Below, piece by piece: positions 1 to 5,992 of a stretch of DNA of 5,992 bases. Positions within the stretch are counted from its first letter, which is position 1, and each line of letters begins with the position of its first letter. Position numbers and translations under genes: made by a program. The stretch is taken from contig CANGMV010000079.1 in assembly GCA_947454745.1 (NCBI GenBank), positions 1 through 5,992 of the forward strand, in the 5' to 3' direction. The notes below the pieces were generated by a model. That model had not been told where the DNA came from. It did not search any database and saw only the letters and a program-made list of their open reading frames with translations. This DNA comes from Bacteroidota bacterium. GTDB taxonomy: Bacteria; Bacteroidota; Bacteroidia; Chitinophagales; Chitinophagaceae.

Positions 1-1
1 T

Positions 2-625
2 ATTAAAGGATTTAGAACCCTACACTTTGTGGGGCCCTGTATTACTGTTTTTGGATCGGCGAGATTCAAAGAGGACCATCCTTATTATCGTAAAGCAATG
101 GAGCTGGGAAAGGGAATAGCTGCACTAGGCCTTACCACCATGACGGGCGGTGGGCCAGGTATTATGGAAGCAGCGAATAGAGGGGCATTTGAAGCTGGTG
201 GTAAATCCATAGGATGTAATATTAAGTTGCCTTTTGAGCAGCAACCCAATCCCTATACACAAACTTCAATAACCATTGATTACTTTTTTATTCGAAAAGT
301 ATTAATGGTGAAATATTCTTATGCATTTGTAATTATGCCTGGAGGTTTTGGCACCATGGATGAATTTTTCGAAACCCTCACTTTAGCACAAACCAAAGTA
401 ATTAATGATTTCCCCATTGTTGTTATGGGCAAGGAATATTATAAACCATTTCATCATTGGATGGACCATATGATTCAGGAAGGAACTATTTCGGAAGAAG
501 ATAAAAAGTTTATGTTGTTTACAGACAGCGTGGATGAAGCGATTGAGCATATATCAAAGTATGTGCGTAAGCATTATACTGTTCAACCTCGCAAACGTTT
601 ATGGTGGTTGTTCGAAAAAGTATAA
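2..625 (+). CDS. LOG-family (TIGR00730-type) nucleoside-5'-monophosphate phosphoribohydrolase, 5'-truncated by window edge
   Basis: This is a Rossmann-fold protein of the LOG / 'lysine decarboxylase-like' family. Characterised members hydrolyse the N-glycosidic bond of cytokinin or purine nucleoside 5'-monophosphates, releasing base and ribose 5-phosphate in the cytosol. Counting from the GTG at 29, the diagnostic motifs are GGGPGIMEAAN at residues 40-50 and the catalytic/phosphate-binding PGGFGTMDE at 104-112, with a conserved Arg at 89. The GTG at 29 is probably not the start. The frame stays open to the left edge, and its upstream codons read IKGFRTLHF, which joins naturally to GPCITVFGSARF as in family members. 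The true start therefore lies outside the window, with perhaps 30-40 residues missing. The gene ends in TAA and converges on the metH pair across a shared terminator. The family call is firm, but the natural substrate cannot be told from sequence; older annotations as lysine decarboxylase should not be used. Confidence 0.93.
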   Translation: MKGFRTLHFVGPCITVFGSARFKEDHPYYRKAMELGKGIAALGLTTMTGGGPGIMEAANRGAFEAGGKSIGCNIKLPFEQQPNPYTQTSITIDYFFIRKVLMVKYSYAFVIMPGGFGTMDEFFETLTLAQTKVINDFPIVVMGKEYYKPFHHWMDHMIQEGTISEEDKKFMLFTDSVDEAIEHISKYVRKHYTVQPRKRLWWLFEKV

Positions 626-643
626 ATTATGATTGCTTATAAT

Positions 644-676
644 AAAAAAGGTCCCAATTAGAAGGGACCTTTTTTT
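644..676. terminator. Bidirectional intrinsic terminator between convergent genes
   Basis: A perfect 12-bp inverted repeat: AAAAAAGGTCCC (644-655), an 8-nt loop (656-663), then GGGACCTTTTTT (664-675) with one more T at 676. The six GC-rich base pairs next to the loop are flanked by A and T tracts, so transcripts from either strand give a hairpin followed by a U-run. It begins 18 bp after the LOG stop and ends 17 bp from the metH stop, so it can serve both converging units. Confidence 0.9.
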
Positions 677-693
677 ATGGAATAAAAGTTAAG

Positions 694-3426
694 TTATTCA
701 ATAACGGGCTGTAACCATCTTGTAATATATTCCAAGGATTGTTGTTTGCGTTTTGCATAGTCTTCCACTTGATCTTGTTGAATTTTACCTAGTCCAAAAT
801 ACTGACTCTTTGGATTTGCAAAATACCATCCACATACACTCGAGGCGGGATACATTGCTAAACTTTCAGTTAAAGTAATACCTGTATGTTTTTCGGCGTC
901 TAATAAATTAAACAAGGTATATTTTTCGGTATGGTCAGGACATGCTGGGTAGCCTGGTGCCGGACGAATACCTGTATAATTTTCCTTGATTAATTCCTCA
1001 TTACCCAATTGTTCATCTTTTGCATAGCCCCAATATTCTTTACGTGTTGATGCGTGTAAATATTCTGCAAATGCTTCCGCTAAACGATCGGCCAAGGCTT
1101 GTAAAATAATTTTATTATAATCATCGTGATTGGCTTCGAATGCTTTAATATGTTTTTCAATACCGTGAATTGTAACTGCAAAAGCACCTAAGTAATCTTT
1201 TTTGTTTTCAGACGCTGGACATATAAAGTCAGCTAATGAAAAATTAGGTTGACCTGCAGCTTTTTTGGCTTGTTGTCTTAGGAAATGCAATGCTGTTTTT
1301 TCTGCTCCATTAGTGATGACCACATCGTCGCCATTGCTACTTGCTTCCCAGAAGCCTACGGCTCCTTTTGCAGTTAACCATTTTTCTTTGATAATAGTTT
1401 GCAATAAAGCATTTGCGTCGGCATATAATTTGCTTGCTACTTCGCCAACTTTTTCGTCGGTTAAGATCGCTGGAAAATTCCCGTGCAATTCCCATGCAAT
1501 AAAGAAGGGCTTCCAATCGATATAGTCAACAAGCACCGATAAATCATTTATTTCAATGGCTTTGTTGCCAGTGAAACTAGGCGTAGTTGCTTCATATTTA
1601 CCCCAGTCAATCGGCATTTTGTTTTTCAATGCTTCTTGATATGGGATGGATTGTTTTACGGTTTTCTTACTATCAAAATCGGACTTCAATTGAACATATT
1701 CTTTTTCTAAGTTGCCCAAGAATGCTGGTTTTTGTTCTTTGTTTAAAAGGGCACCTGCTACGGTCACACTTCTTGAAGCATCAAGCACGTGAATTACGCC
1801 ATCGCCATATTCTGGTGCGATCTTCACGGCAGTATGCATTCGAGAGGTAGTGGCGCCTCCAATCATTAATGGAATATGCATATCGCGGCGTTTCATTTCC
1901 TTTGCAATATGAACCATTTCATCCAAGGAAGGGGTAATTAAACCACTCAAACCAATAATATCTACTTCATGTTTAACAGCTTCTGCTAAAATTTTATCTG
2001 CTGGCACCATCACACCAATATCAATAATCTCATAGCCATTACAACCTAATACTACCCCCACGATATTTTTTCCAATATCATGTACGTCTCCTTTAACAGT
2101 GGCTAATAATATTTTAGCAGGCCCTTTGCTTTTTCCATTTGGATCGGCACTTGCCAATTTTAGTCTTTCTTTTTCTGCTTCAATATACGGGGTTAATATG
2201 GCTACGCTTTTTTTCATTACACGTGCACTTTTCACCACCTGTGGTAAGAACATTTTACCTGCTCCAAATAAATCACCTACTTGATTCATGCCGGCCATTA
2301 ATGGACCTTCAATTACTTCGAGTGGTGCACTGTATTTTTGTCTTGCCTCTTCGGTATCCTCGTCTATAAAATCGGTAATACCATTGATCAAAGAGTGTGC
2401 TAAACGATTTTCTACCGTATCGTTTCTCCAAGCCAATTTAATTTTGTTCGCTTCCTCCGAAGATTGCCCTGCGTTCTCTCCACTTGCCTTTAAATTATCG
2501 GCGTATTGAATCAGCGCTTCTGTGGCTTGGTTATTGTCGTTATTTTTATTTAAGATTACCTCCTCGCATAAATTTCTTAATACAGGATCAATTTCATCAT
2601 ACACTACTAATTGCCCTGCATTCACAATGCCCATGTCCATGCCTGCTTTAATGGCATGGTATAAAAATACTGCGTGAATTGCTTCACGAACTGCTTCATT
2701 GCCTCTGAATGAAAAGGAAACGTTCGATACTCCTCCGCTTACTTTAGCTAAGGGCATTTTTTGTTTAATTACACGTGTTGCTTCAATAAAGTCAACCGCA
2801 TAATTATTATGTTCTTCAATGCCCGTTGCAATTGCAAAAATATTTGGGTCAAAAATAATATCCTGTGGATCAAAGCCCACTTGTTCTACTAATATTTTAT
2901 AAGCTCGTTCGCAAATCTCAATCTTTCTTTCCTTTGTATCTGCTTGTCCTACTTCATCAAATGCCATTACAATTACGGCAGCACCATAGGCTTTACAGAT
3001 ATGTGCTTGCTCAATAAATTTGGCTTCTCCCTCTTTCATGGAGATGGAGTTTACAATACATTTTCCTTGCACACATTTTAATCCAGCTTCAATAATTTCA
3101 AATTTAGAACTGTCAATCATTATAGGAATACGAGCAATATCTGGCTCGCTTTGCATTAGATTTAAAAAGGTAGTCATGGCTTTCACGCCCTCTAATAATG
3201 CGTCATCCATGTTCACGTCAATAACCTGTGCACCACTTTCTACTTGTTGGCGTGCAACCGATAATGCTTCTTCGTATTTGTTTTCCTTAATTAAACGGGC
3301 GAATTTTTTTGAACCCGTTACATTGGTTCTTTCTCCTACGTTTACAAAATTAGTTTCCGGACGAATCACTAATGGTTCTAATCCTGCTAATCTTAGGTAA
3401 GGCTTGATATGTATTTGATCGCTCAT
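694..3426 (-). CDS. metH: Cobalamin-dependent methionine synthase, pterin/B12/activation subunit (MetH lacking the homocysteine domain)
   Basis: This 910-aa protein matches E. coli MetH (about 1,227 aa) from its second domain onward. It moves a methyl group from methyltetrahydrofolate to protein-bound cobalamin for transfer to homocysteine. Domains by rough residue: pterin-binding TIM barrel 25-285 ([10 protein letters not shown] near its start, MIDSSK and FDPNIFA inside); four-helix cobalamin cap about 320-415; cobalamin-binding domain about 440-565, with the axial His in DVHDIG (447-452, His449), GLSGL (492-496) and GGATT (523-527); and the C-terminal AdoMet reactivation domain about 590-905, with [12 protein letters not shown] from Arg821 and [10 protein letters not shown] at 868-877. 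The start chosen is the ATG at 3426; a TTG at 3465 would overlap the preceding gene and add 13 residues without family resemblance. No Shine-Dalgarno is evident, as is usual in Bacteroidota. It lies 19 bp after the homocysteine-domain gene, so co-expression is expected. No metF follows in the window. Confidence 0.96.
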   Translation of the reverse strand: MSDQIHIKPYLRLAGLEPLVIRPETNFVNVGERTNVTGSKKFARLIKENKYEEALSVARQQVESGAQVIDVNMDDALLEGVKAMTTFLNLMQSEPDIARIPIMIDSSKFEIIEAGLKCVQGKCIVNSISMKEGEAKFIEQAHICKAYGAAVIVMAFDEVGQADTKERKIEICERAYKILVEQVGFDPQDIIFDPNIFAIATGIEEHNNYAVDFIEATRVIKQKMPLAKVSGGVSNVSFSFRGNEAVREAIHAVFLYHAIKAGMDMGIVNAGQLVVYDEIDPVLRNLCEEVILNKNNDNNQATEALIQYADNLKASGENAGQSSEEANKIKLAWRNDTVENRLAHSLINGITDFIDEDTEEARQKYSAPLEVIEGPLMAGMNQVGDLFGAGKMFLPQVVKSARVMKKSVAILTPYIEAEKERLKLASADPNGKSKGPAKILLATVKGDVHDIGKNIVGVVLGCNGYEIIDIGVMVPADKILAEAVKHEVDIIGLSGLITPSLDEMVHIAKEMKRRDMHIPLMIGGATTSRMHTAVKIAPEYGDGVIHVLDASRSVTVAGALLNKEQKPAFLGNLEKEYVQLKSDFDSKKTVKQSIPYQEALKNKMPIDWGKYEATTPSFTGNKAIEINDLSVLVDYIDWKPFFIAWELHGNFPAILTDEKVGEVASKLYADANALLQTIIKEKWLTAKGAVGFWEASSNGDDVVITNGAEKTALHFLRQQAKKAAGQPNFSLADFICPASENKKDYLGAFAVTIHGIEKHIKAFEANHDDYNKIILQALADRLAEAFAEYLHASTRKEYWGYAKDEQLGNEELIKENYTGIRPAPGYPACPDHTEKYTLFNLLDAEKHTGITLTESLAMYPASSVCGWYFANPKSQYFGLGKIQQDQVEDYAKRKQQSLEYITRWLQPVIE

Positions 3427-3445
3427 AATATTGACTCTAATGAAA

Positions 3446-4459
3446 TTAAATGTTTGTGTCCACAACTGGTACTGGTCTTGGTGTTAGGTTTCTCACATTG
3501 TCGGCCATATGCTTAATATGTTCAGGTGTGGTTCCGCAACATCCACCTACAATATTTACAAATTTATTTTTCGCCCACTCTTCAATAAAATGTCCTGTTT
3601 GATGAGGTGCTTCGTCATATTGACCCATGGCATTCGGTAAACCTGCATTTGGATAAGCCGATGTATAACAAGATGCAATTTGTGCAAGCTCCTCAATATG
3701 TGAACGCATTTCCTGTGCACCTAATGCACAATTCAATCCAACACTTAATGGTTTGGCATGTGCTACAGAAGTATAAAATGCTTCTAAGGTTTGACCACTT
3801 AAAGTTCTACCAGATGCGTCGGTAATGGTACCGCTAATCATGATTGGTAATTCGGGCTTGCCTAATTTTCTGAAAAATTCTTTGATTGCGAAAATGGCTG
3901 CTTTTGCATTTAAAGTGTCAAAAATAGTTTCTACTAATAATACGTCTACACCACCGTCAACCAATCCTTTAATTTGTTCGGTATAGGCTGCTACCACTTC
4001 ATCAAAGGTAACTGCACGGTAACCAGGATTGTTTACGTCGGGTGATAAACTCAATGTTTTATTTAAGGGTCCAATAGAACCTGCTATATATTTTTCGGTG
4101 GTATTGGGATGTTTTGATTTGTACTGATCAATCGCATCACGTACACATTTTGCAGCAGCTACATTTAATTCATAAGCCAATGCTTGCATATCATAATCGG
4201 CCATTGCAATGGAAGTACTACTAAAAGTATTGGTCTCGATAATATCGGCACCAGCTTCTAAATATTGTAAATGAATACCGGTGATAATTGCAGGTTGTGT
4301 AATGCACAACAAATCGTTATTGCCTTTCACATCACAGTGCCAATTGGCAAATCGAGTTCCTCGATAATCTTCTTCGGTTAATTTGTGGCGTTGAATCATG
4401 GTACCCATGGCACCATCAATTACCAAAATTCTTTTTTTAAGCGTCTCTTGTATTGACAT
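3446..4459 (-). CDS. metH: Homocysteine-binding methyltransferase subunit of a split MetH
   Basis: This 337-aa protein corresponds to the first domain of MetH (S-methyl_trans TIM barrel), which binds homocysteine through zinc and receives the methyl group from methylcobalamin. Visible signatures are DGAMGTMIQ at 15-23, IETNTF at 74-79, [18 protein letters not shown] at 207-224, and the zinc ligands Cys244 (in GLNCALG) and Cys307-Cys308 (in GGCCGTTP). It stops just after the barrel, at the linker that joins the pterin domain in one-piece enzymes. The start is the ATG at 4459, giving [16 protein letters not shown], which lines up with the E. coli N-terminus. The frame is open to a TTG at 4591, and another in-frame ATG lies at 4480, but the extra residues are not family-like. 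It is first in the pair, 19 bp before the partner gene. BHMT-type or MmuM-type methyltransferases share the fold, but the partner and the sequence strongly favour MetH. Confidence 0.95.
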   Translation of the reverse strand: MSIQETLKKRILVIDGAMGTMIQRHKLTEEDYRGTRFANWHCDVKGNNDLLCITQPAIITGIHLQYLEAGADIIETNTFSSTSIAMADYDMQALAYELNVAAAKCVRDAIDQYKSKHPNTTEKYIAGSIGPLNKTLSLSPDVNNPGYRAVTFDEVVAAYTEQIKGLVDGGVDVLLVETIFDTLNAKAAIFAIKEFFRKLGKPELPIMISGTITDASGRTLSGQTLEAFYTSVAHAKPLSVGLNCALGAQEMRSHIEELAQIASCYTSAYPNAGLPNAMGQYDEAPHQTGHFIEEWAKNKFVNIVGGCCGTTPEHIKHMADNVRNLTPRPVPVVDTNI

Positions 4460-4495
4460 AAATATTTTTTTATGCAACATCCACAAGAAGCGATT

Positions 4496-4541
4496 AACTA
4501 ATAATAAAAGGGGGCGATAAATAATGTATCGTTTATTAGTT
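4496..4541 (-). repeat. Inverted repeat with nested hairpin in the metH leader
   Basis: A perfect 9-bp inverted repeat, AACTAATAA (4496-4504) and TTATTAGTT (4533-4541), encloses a 28-nt segment. Inside it a second 5-bp stem, CGATA (4515-4519) with TATCG (4527-4531), and a run of five C on the transcribed strand (4514-4510) are visible. The outer stem is AT-rich, and its proximal edge lies 36 bp before the ATG. It is not a typical terminator because no U-tract follows. It could be leader structure, a protein site, or chance in AT-rich sequence. Confidence 0.4.
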
Positions 4542-4559
4542 CTTTTCTCCTTACGGATG

Positions 4560-4598
4560 GCAGGTTGAACAATAAACAAATCCACCTGCAATGCGGTG
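4560..4598 (-). promoter_or_regulatory. Two mutually exclusive hairpins in the metH leader
   Basis: On the transcribed (minus) strand, CACCGC-ATT-GC-A-GGTG (4598 down to 4583) can form a 6-bp hairpin with one bulged A. The segment GCAGGT (4589-4584) inside it can instead pair perfectly with ACCTGC (4565-4560) across an 18-nt loop. The two folds share bases and cannot coexist. An additional AATCC/GGATT pairing (4611-4607 with 4583-4579) could bracket the first hairpin. The pairing is directly visible; a regulatory role is inference. Confidence 0.35.
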
Positions 4599-4630
4599 CG
4601 AAGTTAGGATTCTATTAGCTTGTAGCCAAA
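4599..4630 (-). promoter_or_regulatory. Candidate Bacteroidota-type promoter for the metH pair
   Basis: On the minus strand, TTTG (4627-4630) is followed after 20 nt by TAACTTCG (4599-4606). This resembles the Bacteroidota -33 TTTG / -7 TAnnTTTG arrangement with one mismatch in the -7 box. It would start transcription near 4590-4595 and leave a leader of about 130 nt. Such short motifs occur by chance in AT-rich DNA, so this is tentative. Confidence 0.3.
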
Positions 4631-4660
4631 TTAAGGGCGATACAATATGAGCGGACAGGC

Positions 4661-5194
4661 TTATTGATAAGTTGCTGTAACATCTACATTAATCTTATCG
4701 GCAACCATTTTTATCATAATGCCGCCAATACCAAAGTCTTTTAAGGTAACTGTGAATTGAGCACTTGCCTTCACTACGCCATTCTTAACCTCAATAATGC
4801 CGTTGGTTTGAATGGCCTTGTTCACTCCATGAACCTGCATATTGCCCGTAATGGCAATTGGGTATTTGCCATCTTTCTTTAAGTCTACGGTTTTGAAATT
4901 AGTAATTTGGCCGTTAAAAAAGGCACGAGGAAACTTATCACTCTCCATATATTCCGAATTAAAATGCTCTTCCATTTTACTCATATCAAAATGAAATCCT
5001 TTGGCCAACATTATGAAACTCAGTTTGCCATTGGGTTCCAAGCGACTCACTGCTTCCTTGTTCAAGGCGTCAATATCATGATCGTCCACTGCTATAAAAT
5101 GAACTTGTGCCGATTTTGTTTCCAAAGTTTTTTGTGAAAACGCTGTTGTGTAACCGATAAATGTAAAGGCTAAAATGGTAAATAGGTGTTTCAT
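4661..5194 (-). CDS. Secreted YceI-family (lipocalin-like) protein
   Basis: This 177-aa protein belongs to the YceI family, whose members form a lipocalin-like beta-barrel binding isoprenoid or other amphipathic ligands in the periplasm. A signal peptide is clear: MKH, a hydrophobic stretch to about residue 16, then TAFSQ, with probable cleavage near residues 19-21. There is no lipobox Cys. Family hallmarks in the mature part are HFNSEYMESDKFPRAFFNG around residues 77-95, GNMQVHGVNK around 117-126, and a C-terminal strand region with FTVTLKDFGIGG. The length is typical for single-domain YceI. The start ATG at 5194 gives the signal peptide directly, with no Shine-Dalgarno. It lies 63 bp after recR in the same direction and has its own likely promoter. 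The ligand and physiological role are not determinable; YceI proteins often carry only a generic annotation. Confidence 0.92.
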   Translation of the reverse strand: MKHLFTILAFTFIGYTTAFSQKTLETKSAQVHFIAVDDHDIDALNKEAVSRLEPNGKLSFIMLAKGFHFDMSKMEEHFNSEYMESDKFPRAFFNGQITNFKTVDLKKDGKYPIAITGNMQVHGVNKAIQTNGIIEVKNGVVKASAQFTVTLKDFGIGGIMIKMVADKINVDVTATYQ

Positions 5195-5229
5195 ATAAAG
5201 GGGTTTACGTTATTTCAATGTTTGAACAT

Positions 5230-5237
5230 CAAAATTA
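5230..5237 (-). promoter_or_regulatory. Bacteroidota -7 promoter element for the YceI-like gene
   Basis: The minus strand reads TAATTTTG here, an exact match to the Bacteroidota -7 consensus TAnnTTTG, 35 bp before the ATG at 5194. This implies a 5' UTR of roughly 28 nt. No clear -33 TTTG box is visible at the usual spacing, where the sequence runs into the end of recR, so the call rests on the -7 element and its placement in the intergenic gap. Confidence 0.5.
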
Positions 5238-5257
5238 ATAACTAATTCCGAAATAAC

Positions 5258-5872
5258 CTATTTTATATACTGTTGAATAGGTTGTCGGTTGGAAATACTC
5301 TTTCCTAAGGTCATTTCGTCGGCATATTCCAGTTCACCCCCAAAAGCAATACCACGGGCAATGGTTGTAATGCTACAAGTGTGGCCAGCTAGCTTCTTTT
5401 GAATATAGTAAATGGTGGTATCTCCTTGAATAGTAGGGTTTAGTGCAAAAACAAGTTCAGTTACTTTGTCTTTATGCACTCTCTCAATTAAGGCTTCAAT
5501 GGTTAATTGATCGGGTCCAATACCATCTAATGGCGAAATAATGCCTCCCAAAACATGGTAGGTTCCATTGTATTGCTGCGTATTTTCAATGGCAATTACA
5601 TCCCGAATATTCTCTACCACACAAATCGTATCTTTTTGTCTGCCCGAATTAGCACAAATAGAGCAAATGCTTCCGTCGCTAATATTGTAGCACTTTTGAC
5701 AGAATTGAATTTCATTACGCATCTTTTGGAGGGTGTCTCCAAAAAGAGTGGTGACCCCTTTTTCTTGTTTTAATAAATGCAATACCAGTCTTAAGGCTGT
5801 CTTTTTACCGATGCCAGGCAATTTTGCAAATTCTGCTACTGCGTTTTCTAATAAGGAAGAAGGTAAATGCAT
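5258..5872 (-). CDS. recR: Recombination mediator protein RecR
   Basis: This 204-aa protein is the usual length for RecR, which with RecO (and RecF) helps load RecA onto SSB-coated single-stranded DNA in gap repair. Domains in order: helix-hairpin-helix with LPGIGKKTALRL at 18-29; a four-Cys zinc finger, Cys58, Cys61, Cys70 and Cys73 (C-x2-C-x8-C-x2-C); a Toprim domain from about 82, with VVENIRDVIAIE at 85-96, SPLDGIGPD at 113-121 and ALNPTIQGD at 143-151; and the C-terminal ARGIAFGGELEYADEMTL segment at 172-189. All expected motifs are intact. The start ATG at 5872 leaves the normal short N-terminus; no Shine-Dalgarno is visible. A codirectional gene ends 21 bp upstream, so recR is probably co-transcribed with it. 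The downstream YceI-like gene has its own promoter element and appears unrelated in function. Confidence 0.97.
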   Translation of the reverse strand: MHLPSSLLENAVAEFAKLPGIGKKTALRLVLHLLKQEKGVTTLFGDTLQKMRNEIQFCQKCYNISDGSICSICANSGRQKDTICVVENIRDVIAIENTQQYNGTYHVLGGIISPLDGIGPDQLTIEALIERVHKDKVTELVFALNPTIQGDTTIYYIQKKLAGHTCSITTIARGIAFGGELEYADEMTLGKSISNRQPIQQYIK

Positions 5873-5893
5873 AATAAATAGGGATATGTAAAA

Positions 5894-5992
5894 CTACTTA
5901 TTAATTACAAGATTTAATTCATTATCCCAGTCGGCTCGGATGTTTAATTTATAGGGAAGTACAATTACTTTTTCGGGTTGTTGATGTCCCAA
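5894..5992 (-). CDS. C-terminal end of an unrecognised protein (partial, runs off the window)
   Basis: Of the three minus-strand frames, this is the only one open across the right edge. It gives 32 residues followed by TAG at 5894-5896. The peptide starts LGHQQPEKVIVLPYKLNIR and ends DWDNELNLVINK, a protein-like composition with alternating hydrophobic residues suggesting a beta-rich C-terminus. The stop lies 21 bp before the recR start in the same direction, which fits a gene ahead of recR in one operon. I do not recognise the family from so short a tail, and no function is proposed. Confidence 0.6.
   Translation of the reverse strand: MGHQQPEKVIVLPYKLNIRADWDNELNLVINK

Larger units (their letters stand above)
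4460..4660 (-). other. Intergenic region / presumed 5' leader of the metH pair
   Basis: These 201 bp separate the YceI-like gene from the metH pair. No credible small gene is present: the only minus-strand ATG before the chosen start is at 4480, in the metH frame. The region holds several possible hairpins on the transcribed strand (listed separately) and a weak promoter candidate. A 6-bp hairpin with a 3-nt loop and one G-U pair (4615-4629) might weakly terminate the upstream gene, but it lacks a U-tract. I found no cobalamin-riboswitch B12 box and no recognisable SAM riboswitch core. Confidence 0.6.

Noticed and set aside
1265..3400. Plus-strand ORFs of 61-126 codons opposite the large metH gene
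   Set aside because: They are antisense shadows of a strongly conserved coding sequence, with unfamiliar translations and no supporting start context.
3427..3465. TTG start at 3465 for the second metH gene, overlapping the first gene's stop
   Set aside because: It adds 13 residues with no family match; the ATG at 3426 gives a natural N-terminus after the preceding stop.
3446..4459. Independent BHMT- or MmuM-type homocysteine methyltransferase rather than a MetH half
   Set aside because: Motif-by-motif resemblance to the MetH N-terminal domain and the adjacent gene encoding precisely the missing MetH domains favour a split MetH.
4460..4591. A 44-residue N-terminal extension of the homocysteine-domain protein from a TTG at 4591
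   Set aside because: The extra residues are unlike MetH N-termini, the start codon is a weak TTG, and the region holds inverted repeats. The ATG at 4459 aligns with the family.
4583..4611. Possible SAM-II-like riboswitch upstream of metH (the minus strand carries ACCGCATTGCA, resembling the loop of that class as I remember it)
   Set aside because: The characteristic downstream pseudoknot strand (GCTAAAAAGG-like) is missing at the right place, and the enclosing stem is only about 5 bp. The short match alone is not enough.
4460..4660. Cobalamin riboswitch controlling the B12-dependent enzyme
   Set aside because: No B12-box sequence (GCCACTG-type) or multi-stem core is visible, and the available leader is probably too short for a full cobalamin aptamer.
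4907..5773. Plus-strand ORFs opposite the YceI-like gene and recR
   Set aside because: They lie wholly within well-identified genes on the other strand and show no domain-like sequence.

Overview
The window looks like ordinary chromosomal DNA from an AT-rich member of the Bacteroidota, perhaps from the Chitinophagia/Sphingobacteriia side. The evidence is the protein style, the near absence of Shine-Dalgarno sequences before starts, a match to the Bacteroidota -7 promoter element (TAnnTTTG) before the yceI-like gene, and a MetH divided into two genes. The genus cannot be fixed from sequence alone. There is no IS element, phage gene, CRISPR array, tRNA or rRNA.

Layout, left to right. Positions 2-625 (+) hold the 3' part of a LOG-family (TIGR00730-type) nucleotide phosphoribohydrolase gene that enters from outside the window. 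A strong symmetrical hairpin terminator (644-676) separates it from the convergent minus-strand block. That block, read in its own direction from the right edge, contains: the last 32 codons of an unrecognised gene (5894-5992); recR (5258-5872), 21 bp downstream and probably co-transcribed; a secreted YceI-family protein (4661-5194) with its own likely promoter; a 201-bp intergenic leader with several possible RNA hairpins; and the methionine synthase pair. The pair is the homocysteine-binding half (3446-4459) followed after 19 bp by the pterin/cobalamin/activation half (694-3426).

Functionally, the two MetH halves should act together to make methionine from homocysteine and methyltetrahydrofolate using cobalamin. 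Every diagnostic motif I checked is present across the two proteins, and the break falls exactly in the linker between the homocysteine and pterin domains. RecR belongs to recombinational repair, the YceI-like protein to the periplasm, and the LOG protein to nucleotide metabolism. They look like independent housekeeping neighbours rather than one system.

I see no convincing novel system. The two points most worth a second look are the clean two-gene MetH and the mutually exclusive hairpins in its leader, which match no riboswitch class I can recognise.
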